The translations under genes were made by a program, and so were the position numbers. 64,000 bases of DNA from Carnegiea gigantea (lineage: Eukaryota; Streptophyta; Magnoliopsida; Caryophyllales; Cactaceae), in NCBI GenBank assembly GCA_029747015.1, contig JAKOGI010000026.1, positions 843,317 to 907,316 on the forward strand. Direction: 5' to 3'. Below are positions 56,816 through 64,000 of the stretch, piece after piece; position 1 is the first letter of the stretch, and each line of letters starts with the position of its first letter. The notes beneath the pieces are model-generated. The model was not told where the DNA came from, made no database searches, and saw nothing but the letters and a program-made list of their open reading frames with translations.

Positions 56816-57133
56816 TCATAATTCTATGGATGATCCTTCTATTGCTTCATTGTGACACATAATGCTATTATCTGCTATCCTCACGTGTAAAGAATTTTTA
56901 GCTTTTTTCCACATAAACTCTAGAAATAATGATATTTTTTCAAAACATAAACCACTATCAATGTGGGTACACAATTCATACTTATTATATCCTTCTAAAC
57001 ATACTTTTATTGGGATATAGATGCTATTAGGATTTATATTGGTAGCTTCATAGTGTATCTCCATAGTCATATTTTTGACTAATTCATCCTCATATTGGTT
57101 CACTATCAGTTCTAGTTTTGTATCCAATGACAT
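56816..57133 (-). pseudogene. pararetrovirus aspartic protease region
   Basis: The 105-aa frame contains a hydrophobic strand followed by HIDSG (about 56975-56961), in the place of the D-S/T-G active site of retroviral-type proteases, and lies directly before RT. The next strand pair (SLHVRIADNSIM) is as expected in the fold. Confidence 0.65.
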
Positions 57134-57479
57134 TTCTTTCTAGACTCATACTTCGACCTACACTGGGTCTTGCAAATTCAAAATCCATTCTACTTATTTC
57201 ACTAGTCGAGCTAATTGTATCATCTTCTTTTGGCTCTTCTTTAGCTTATGAAGATCCTTCTCCCCAATCTGATCTTATACTCATGCTTCTTAATAATTGG
57301 GGTTTAATAGTAATTTTGCCTTCTTCATCAATTTTTATTATATTTTTTTATTGATCTTTGTAGGGTTGGCGAAGTTAGATATCCATGAATGATCAATCTG
57401 TATCTTTTGTGGATTGGATTTAATCCTCTGGATTTTTTATATAGGGGTAAGACTCTTAAATTTTTCTGCCTCTATCATG

Positions 57480-57960
57480 GTGACTTTACTCTTTAGATCT
57501 ATAGTATTATTTAATTTGTAAATAATTTTTTAGAATATCCCTAATGGATATCCTCCTCTTTTCATATTCATTCTAACTGTTTTTATCTTAAGGGATAGAA
57601 AGTTTTTAGCGAACTCATCTTTTAGACTCACATAATATCCAGGTATACAATTGAACCATACTGATCCATTATATAAGTTAGTCTTCATTCATGTGATAAT
57701 TTAATTATTGAACTTGGTATGCCTAATATCACAGAGCAAAGCACAGAGATCAATATCTTTACCATAATATTATAATGAAGTGATTTGAACTTGGACACTT
57801 CCGACATGCATATATCTATACTTTCTATATGTTTAAGAATATTTTCTCAATTAATGAGATTAACTTTTCCAATGTCATACTCACAATTCTTTATTTCCAA
57901 ATCTCATTCTATCATTTCACATACATATTTGCTTTTTAATTGAAAGATGAATTTTTTATA
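57480..57960 (-). pseudogene. possible pararetrovirus movement-protein segment
   Basis: Broken frames between the coat and protease regions include 'YDIGKVNLI' near 57850 and a 'LKIKTVRMNMKRGGYPLGIF' stretch near 57585-57525. The latter resembles the late beta-strand region of 30K-type movement proteins. Assignment rests on faint similarity and position. Confidence 0.35.
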
Positions 57961-58229
57961 AATTGTGTCTTTTTGGATTATAGGCAGAACTCAATCTCCT
58001 TCGACTTCCTTATGATCATTGTCTACAATAAATTCTTCTCCTTGGAGATCATCAAGGCTAACAGAGCTACTTTCCATCATATAGCTTGTTTCTTCATAAT
58101 CACTTTCTTCATATTCATTGTCAAATATAATTTCACCATCCTTTTATTGTTATTTAGGGTTAGGTCTAATGCCTCATCTTCACTAAGCTCAATATAAGCT
58201 AGACTTCCTAAAGTCTCTATAAGCTTGCT

Positions 58230-58960
58230 ATTCTTCCTATTTTTGCATTCATTAGCATAATGTCATACTTCTCCGCATGCTCAGCACTTGCAGTTGTTTT
58301 TCCCTATAGAATTTCCTTTTCCTTCACTTTTCAAGTTCCTTTACTCATTGGTGAGGCGAATCCTAGTAAGTTAGGAATTACTTCTTAATTTTCTTTTACT
58401 TTTGGAGATCAAGACATTGACTATTTATTCATTTTCCTAAATAAGAGATTCTCGAACCAAGGGTATCAATGACATCTGCTCGTTCTAGATATGCAATATA
58501 TTTTTCATTAACTATGAAATTTATAGGATATAATAATTTGTCATAGAACATACCAAGATTGGTTTCATTATGCCCAATTTTGCAATAATATTGATTAAAT
58601 TTAACAATATAATTTTTCAGATATCTCATATCCCATAATTTTATGTTATTAATCTTTCTTTGCCATTCTCTTGTTTTTTCTTCGGAATCAAGTTTAGCTT
58701 CGATAAATTTGGTTTCAATTTCCTTGCATAAATTTTTAAACATTGCAGCTGATGTTTCCATCATTCTTAAAGTATTTTTACCATCTTCAGTTAATGAATC
58801 ATACCAGTCAGCTACAGTGTCAGAAAAGTTATGTTCGACATAGTTTAGGAAGTTTGTTACAGTCCATGTAGTATTTAGGTTTAAGATACTATTCATTCCT
58901 CTTTTCCAGTGCTCAAATATTTTTTCTCTATTACGGCTTCGATATATCCAGTTTGGCTAA
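58230..58960 (-). pseudogene. pararetrovirus coat-protein region with zinc knuckle
   Basis: The frame 58896-58429 (155 aa) encodes a helical capsid-like region (ADWYDSLTEDGK; LKNYIVKFNQYYCKIGH). After a frame change, a CX2CX4HX4C knuckle followed by basic residues and an acidic tail is recognisable at about 58291-58245; two of its codons are now TGA. This knuckle after a helical domain is the signature of Caulimoviridae coat proteins. Confidence 0.75.
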
Positions 58961-59033
58961 TTGGAGTAAGGCCAATTTTTTCGTAGGTCGTGGTTTTCCT
59001 TGGGATAAATCCGAAAGAGAAATTACTTGTACG

Positions 59034-59405
59034 TCATGCTGGAATATACCTAGGTCTCAAGAAATAAATATTTCTTCTAGAAGGCTCACCAAATTCTTCA
59101 GGTTTAGGAATGACATTGTTAACTGAATTGGTCTCTGTTTCATATAAATTGAGTTCTTCTCTAATTTTATTAATCTTATTTTCAACAGTTATTTTATCAT
59201 ATTTTTTATGCAACTTTCTTCTTATTTCTTCTAAATGTAATACATTAAGATCTTTTAGTTTAATGAGGTTCATCTGCTGATATATTTCTTCTTCCAATAA
59301 AATATTATTAGTCGCTTCATTATCATCAGATAAAACGTCATATTTATCGCTAATTGCGTCCATGATCCTGTTTAATTCTTCTGGATTATGTTCTTTTTCG
59401 AACAT
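59034..59405 (-). pseudogene. pararetrovirus acidic coiled-coil segment (123 aa)
   Basis: A Glu/Asn/Lys-rich, helix-forming frame containing LEEIRRKLHKKYDKITVENK. It precedes the coat-protein region and may be the acidic N-terminal part of the capsid precursor, as Caulimoviridae coat proteins have an acidic N-terminus. The link to the next segment is frameshifted. Confidence 0.5.
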
Positions 59406-59479
59406 ATTCTATTGTTGTTCAAGAGTATATTGCTTATACTCCATCTTCTTCTTCTTTTTTTGTTTTTTCAGCCGATTTT

Positions 59480-59821
59480 TCACCTAATTTTTCTCCTTTT
59501 TTTTTTGAATTTTATCTCTTGTAAAGGAAACAAAATCTTGTCTTTTGAATTTTGGAAAGGATATTTATACTGAAATGAAGTACTAATACTGGAAGTAGCT
59601 TTTCTAGTATGTCTTACTTCGTTAACTAGAGAAAGGTGAATTATCGATATTTGCTTCTTAAGCTCCTTCACATCGATCTTAATTTTAACTAATTCTACTT
59701 TTAATTCTAAGACTATATCAGTGATATAATTTAACTGAGGTGCTATTGGAGAAAGGCCTTCCAGTGAGTAAACAATATGTAAATAATTTGGTCCAGGACA
59801 AACAGGTGATGATTCTAACAT
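59480..59821 (-). pseudogene. pararetrovirus first ORF remnant (113 aa, coiled coil)
   Basis: An open frame with heptad-like stretch from about residue 33 (ITDIVLELKVELVKIKIDV) and a basic Lys/Arg-rich end. Function not assigned; its place just after the primer site suits a small viral ORF. It reads into a further Lys-rich region before a stop. Confidence 0.5.
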
Positions 59822-59897
59822 TAATCACAGTTAATCATAGTTAATTAACTCAATTAATCATCAATTAGCTTAATTATCTTCATTATTTTGGTCACGT

Positions 59898-59910
59898 GGC
59901 TCTGATAACA
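59898..59910 (-). other. primer-binding-site-like sequence of the pararetrovirus
   Basis: The - strand reads tgttatcagagcc, one mismatch from the tggtatcagagcc sequence complementary to initiator Met tRNA that primes minus-strand synthesis in Caulimoviridae. It lies about 80 bp before the first viral ORF remnant. Confidence 0.65.
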
Positions 59911-60183
59911 TTTGAAAGAGGTCGTCGACTAGTACTTATGAGCAAAAAATCACATGCACAAATTTTTATTTTTCGAAAGTAGGTTTTTAAAGATTGGGGT
60001 TAGATGTGCAAATATAAGAAACTATGAATCCTTGGAGCAATTTTAAAGAAGATAAGTTTGGTCGACTTTGGTCTCAAAAAATGTTTACCCAAAGTTGGAG
60101 AGACTAGAAAATATTTATCAGAAAATGTAGGTCTAGAAAATTATTTGTCCTAACTTCGATGGTCTAAAAGATAATTTTTTCAC

Positions 60184-61400
60184 CAAAAGTGATTAATGGC
60201 TGCTTGAATCATATGGCTTAACTCAACTGACAATTTGAACACACTCATAGCATAGGTAAGAATAGCGTGAATGGCATATTTTATCAGCGCCTCCATACCT
60301 GCCCAAGACACCAACTGATCCATCCAACCTGATAACCTCTTCTTTGACATGATCCACTATAAAGAGCAAAAGGTTTTTTCTGAGACCTACCAATAAATGT
60401 TAAAAGACCTAAATATTTCTCATATTAGAGCACCTCCCTTATGTCAAAAGAATGAACAATTCTTGCCCTTGTATTAGATTTTACATCTTTGCTAAACAAG
60501 ACATTAGTTTTGTTAAAATTGATCGCCTATCTCGAAGCTGTCTCATAATCATGAAGGACTTGTTTGACGCTAGCGGTCTGATCCTCCTGAGCCCTACAAA
60601 AAATAATAGTACCATCCATAGAGAGGAGATGGGAAATGGATACAGCTCCTTCACATCATCGATAATCATGAATAAACCTATTTTCGGTTGCCTTCCTAAG
60701 CAGGCTAGACAATCCTTCCGAGAAAAACAGAACAAGATAGGGTGAAACAGGATAACCCTGTCGAAGGCCCCAACTAGTGATACCATGACCACTTGACACC
60801 TTATTAATAAAAAACAAGAAGGAAGCAGATTGAACACACCTCATGACTAGCTTTACCCACCGTTCTCTAAATACCAACTGAAGCATAGTATTATGGAGAA
60901 ATGACCATTCAACTTGATCATAGGCCTTCGACATATCCAGTTTAATGGGGATGGATCCCCCCACTCTAGTATCACCATGCATGGCGTGGAAAATCTCATA
61001 AGCAACGTGGATATTATCTGTTATCAACCTACCCTGTGTGAAAGCGCTTTGTGTGTTTGAAATGATACAAGGTAACCAGGTTTTGAGCATGTTTGCAATT
61101 ACCTTGGTTACCAACTTGTACACCACATTACACAAACTAATGAGTCAAAAATCAGTCATCGTCTCAGGCATAGGCTTCCTAAGGATTAATGCAACATAAG
61201 TATGGTTCATCTTTGGGGGAATAGCTTGCCTCTATAGTATAGCAAGTATTGCCGAGCATTCATCATCACCAATGATGTCCCACTGTGTCTGATAGAAGAG
61301 GGCATTGGGACTATCCAGGTTAGGAGTTATATGAGGGTTTATCTGTGAAAGTGTTTTTTCAACCTTGGCTCTTGAATATGGCAAGCATAATTAGTCATCA
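60184..61400 (-). pseudogene. L1 LINE reverse transcriptase domain (5' piece)
   Basis: The - strand frame 61135-60656 contains ISNTQSAFTQGRLITDNIHV, 'PIKLDMSKAYDQVEWSFL' (first catalytic Asp) and LRQGYPVSPYLVLFF, the standard L1 RT blocks. Downstream, after frameshifts, 'IGRSQKKPFAL' and 'AGMEALIKYAIHAILTYAMS' continue to NHFWW at the insertion point. The YADD box region lies near 60620-60600 in another frame and is damaged. Confidence 0.85.
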
Positions 61401-61479
61401 TACACCTGTAACCATGGGCTACACACAATCAAGCACAGTGATGCTTAGATTATCGCCTTTTGAGAACAAAACAAAAAAG

Positions 61480-62645
61480 TAGTTGACAACTATCTGCTTG
61501 ATTGCCTCTGGCTTCGAATGCATAACACCATCAACATCTTGGATTTTTGAGATGCAGATTTGGGCTCTTCTTATGGAAGCCCTAGAATCGAAGCACTATA
61601 TGTTCGAATCACCATACTTCAGGAAATCTGCCCTTGCCTATTGCCACCATATAATTTCCTCCTTTTGCCTCCACTCTCAAATTTCTTTCAATGTACAATG
61701 TCTCTGGTTCATATCCTTAATATTTATAATGATTACTCAAGCTCTCGGATCTTTGTACCCACATGGCCAAATGACTTCCAACAAGCAAATTCCTTTGTTA
61801 CAACTCTCAATTTTACCTAAAAAGTCATCGAAAACATCACTGTGTGTAGAGGTTGCCTATACATGTTGGATGGTTTCTCTACAAGAGAGATCAAGCACAA
61901 CATATTTTCAAACTTGAACTTCTTCTCATACCTTTGAGACCTCGCTCTACGGGGGTTGCACTTGAGCATGCCGATAAGTGGTCCAATGAATCATCATTAA
62001 TGTGTCATACCAGGGCATTTGGAACAATAAAGACCATTTCATAAATGCACAGAACCTATTAAGGTGCTCCACCACCACCACCACCACACCATCCTGTTGT
62101 GCGACTCCAAGTGAAATTATATCCTTTGTAACCCAAATCAAACACTTCGACCTAGATGAATGCTTTTCTAAAGGAATCAATTTGTTGTTGTAACTTAGGT
62201 GGGCCCCCTTGCTTCTCTGTATGGAAAAAATATCATTCAAATCACCCCTTCTAGTCAGGGAAGGCTCGAATGGATACTCAGGTCAACTATCATTCTTGCT
62301 TTGAGTTTCTGACCGCCCATACAATCCAGTAAAACACCATTCAATTTCCTCACCCCCCACCTAATATGGGAATCCATATGATTAGGAGAAAATGAACATA
62401 GGGTAAGGTGCACTTTCTTTTCCAAAAGTAATGCAAGTCCTCCTAATCTACCCCCATAATCCACATAAGCTCCATAATAATCTCCAAGTTGTAATCTCAC
62501 GTTATCCATCTCCCCACTAGTTCTTTTGGCCTCCAATAAGAAGAGCATTTTAGGCGAGTATCTCCATAAAAGGGTACGAAGATCACCACCTACCTGGGCC
62601 TCACCTAGACCTTGATAATTTTAGCAAAAGATTATCATTATTCTG
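61480..62645 (-). pseudogene. L1 LINE endonuclease domain
   Basis: The - strand frame 62548-62255 begins MLFLLEAKRTSGEMDNVR (the ETK-type catalytic motif is EAK here) after a 'NYQGLG' start around 62625 (normally WNCxGLG). It continues YVDYGGRLGGLALLL, the conserved endonuclease strand. The 62240-61947 frame follows with an IDH-like region lost. Stops separate the two. Confidence 0.8.
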
Positions 62646-62649
62646 GGTG

Positions 62650-63950
62650 GGGTTGCTCTGTATACCCTGCCTTTGAAAAATCAACTCCATTAGTTTCTAA
62701 TCTATTTGTCACGACTCTCATCTTTTCCACCTATTGTGTAGCTGAATCACTTCCTTCAAGTTTGCGTTTGAAAACTTCATGTCCTATAGTTAAAACTTCC
62801 ATATCATCCACACACATTTTAGACGAACCATCATTCATCTTATGTTGTTGTCCTAGATTCAAGGACACTTTGGATGACTATCCTCAAAGATCAATTTAGT
62901 ATGAGATTTCGAGCTCTCTTTGGCTTATCAAAATGCTAGGAAGAGCTTTTTTTTTTTTTTTTTGTTCCTTTAGTTTGAGTTCAACCCCTCATCTTCTGGA
63001 ATTCACCGGTAAGGTCGGAAGACATTCACCATATTGGTAATATGTTTTGAAAGTGTCCAGGTGATAGTGATCACACCCCTTGGCCACATGCCACAGCGAA
63101 CTACATATGTATCAAAAAAATAGGCAGTTTAACGTAGGAAATTCTGACCTTAGTGCATTTTCCTTCAGCCATCACATTCACCACTCTTCTTAACGGCTTC
63201 TCTACATTAATATCCACCCTGAAACAAAGAGGTTTGTCTATATTGTACATTGTCTCCTTTTACAGCTCACAAATATCCCAATCCGCGATGCTAAAAACTA
63301 TTTAAAAGCATGGGTTTGTTGCTTGGCAGGAAGCTCATAGGCTTTTATCCAGAATCTTGTCATATTGAACATTACCTCTGAGGGTTATTTTGAGTCATCA
63401 ATGTCCTTCAATAACAATATAGCGCCATCAAAGGTCCAGGGACCTTCATTCAATACAAAATCCTTATTAGCTTCTTAGAAGAATTAGAACGAGAACATAT
63501 TACTATCTAGATCTTTAATGACCACTCCTTTAGCAAACTACTATATATCCTTTAAAACTAACTTCATAACCTTGGCATTAATATGTTTGTTTATCAAAAA
63601 TTTGCCTCAAAGACATAGAGCAATCTCCCTTAATTTCTCATCAGGAGTCTGTTCATCAAAAGTCACAACTTCCTCTTCTTCCCCTGTGAGTGTCAAACGC
63701 TTAACTCTTCCTCTAGCCCTGATGCCATGAGGCCCGAATATGGGTACCTAAAGTCCAGACTCTAGAAGTTCATCTTCGCTCAAACAACACACAAACCCAG
63801 GGTAGGAAAATCAAAAAAATGATCAGTCATCACCTACTAGAGGGGAACTTCACCACAACCACCAGCCTCATGATGGAGTTGAAGGCAAAAACTTTGCACA
63901 GAAACTATGGCTTTGTCGCTGCCTAGTTTTTGAAGAGAGAAATTAGGGAC
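62650..63950 (-). pseudogene. L1 LINE ORF1 (DUF4283 / zinc-knuckle type) remnant
   Basis: On the - strand broken frames include KRLTLTGEEEEVVTFDEQTP near the start, a 'REIALCL..KFLINKHINAKVMKLVL' region typical of DUF4283 proteins, 'WIKAYELPAKQQTHA' and 'VDINVEKPLRR'. The domain is known from nucleic-acid-binding ORF1 proteins of plant L1 LINEs. Many stops. Confidence 0.7.
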
Positions 63951-64000
63951 CCTAGGTGTAATTACAGAGAGTTTACGTTTTTAGGAGTTGTTACAAGAGT

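Larger units (their letters stand above)
54060..59910 (-). mobile_element. endogenous pararetrovirus (Caulimoviridae-like), degraded, near full length
   Basis: On the - strand the order is: a Met-tRNA primer-binding-site-like sequence (59910-59898), two coiled-coil ORF remnants, a coat-protein region with a zinc knuckle, a movement-protein-like segment, an aspartic protease, RT, RNase H, and a further unassigned ORF. A coat-before-movement order and an extra ORF after RNase H recall the cavemovirus/solendovirus layout, but this is only a suggestion. There is no LTR or integrase, which fits a pararetrovirus. Multiple stops and frameshifts affect every region, so it is a dead copy. Confidence 0.8.
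53185..60180. mobile_element. 6996-bp TIR-bounded insertion carrying an endogenous pararetrovirus
   Basis: It is bounded by the 11-bp duplication caccaaaagtg. The left 110-120 bp and the reverse complement of the right 110-120 bp align end to end at roughly 60-65 percent by eye, with shared blocks such as ataatgatttt/ataattttc, gataaatatttt, ggtttggataa/ctttgggtaa and attttttg-gaga. TIRs of this length with a 9-11-bp duplication point to a MULE-like transposon. No transposase is visible. The interior is mostly Caulimoviridae-like sequence. Confidence 0.65.
51551..64000 (-). mobile_element. L1-type LINE, split by a 7-kb insertion, 5' end beyond the window
   Basis: On the - strand: ORF1 with a DUF4283-like region (about 63950-62640), an endonuclease (62640-61500), RT (about 61400-60181), then after the insertion at 53185-60180 the zinc-binding RT C-terminus and RNase H (53184-51650). 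A poly-A tail is visible as poly-T on the + strand near 51552-51560. The frame across the insertion is NHFWW followed by SRSDEERKIHG. There are many stops and frameshifts. Confidence 0.88.

Noticed and set aside
53600..60180. Ty3/gypsy retrotransposon as source of the protease-RT-RNase H block
   Set aside because: No integrase or LTR is present. The RT wording, coat-protein zinc knuckle and Met-tRNA primer site fit Caulimoviridae better.
61483..62899. + strand open frames at the right end of the window
   Set aside because: They are antisense to the L1 endonuclease and ORF1 remnants, which have recognisable motifs on the - strand.

Overview
The window reads as nuclear DNA of a flowering plant, most likely a eudicot. 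It has spliced host genes with GT/AG introns, AT-rich intergenic DNA, and plant-type Ty1/copia, Athila-like, L1, RTE, MULE, hAT and PIF/Harbinger elements plus an endogenous pararetrovirus. I support two host genes. One is a three-exon universal-stress-protein gene on the + strand (13840-15389, 237 aa). The other is a three-exon adenine-nucleotide carrier of the ER-ANT1 type on the - strand (19058-23330, 315 aa). They are convergent neighbours; I recall the same two families being adjacent in Arabidopsis (At5g17390/At5g17400), so this may be a conserved pair. Almost everything else is transposon sequence, much of it nested.

Layout. 1-2974: decayed copia copy 1. 2975-5454: intergenic DNA with a 40-bp tandem repeat, a hairpin and an LTR/PBS-like stretch. 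5455-10440: a second copia copy of the same family, carrying a 533-bp hAT-type insertion. 10440-13839: intergenic DNA and the USP promoter. 13840-23595: the host gene island. 23596-27882: an RTE-clade LINE (- strand) with a perfect 17-bp target-site duplication (TSD), ending 265 bp upstream of the ER-ANT1 start. 28100-29810: Tourist-like MITEs, one split by a 611-bp hAT-type element with a perfect 8-bp TSD.

30089-48112: a Mutator-like element (MULE) with about 145-bp terminal inverted repeats (TIRs), a broken GRF zinc-finger ORF (+) and a broken MuDR-type transposase (-). It was opened twice. A 9962-bp chimeric LTR element (33038-42999, TSD CCCTC) splits the transposase. A 2291-bp solo LTR (44519-46809, TSD GGCTT) splits its N-terminal part. 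The 9962-bp unit is odd: its two outer LTRs belong to different though related families, and its middle holds a 1.26-kb near-perfect palindrome.

51551-64000 (and beyond): an L1-type LINE on the - strand, split by a 6996-bp unit (53185-60180) with an 11-bp direct repeat and imperfect TIRs. That unit contains most of a Caulimoviridae-like genome on the - strand. All viral and transposon reading frames seen here are interrupted by stops and frameshifts.
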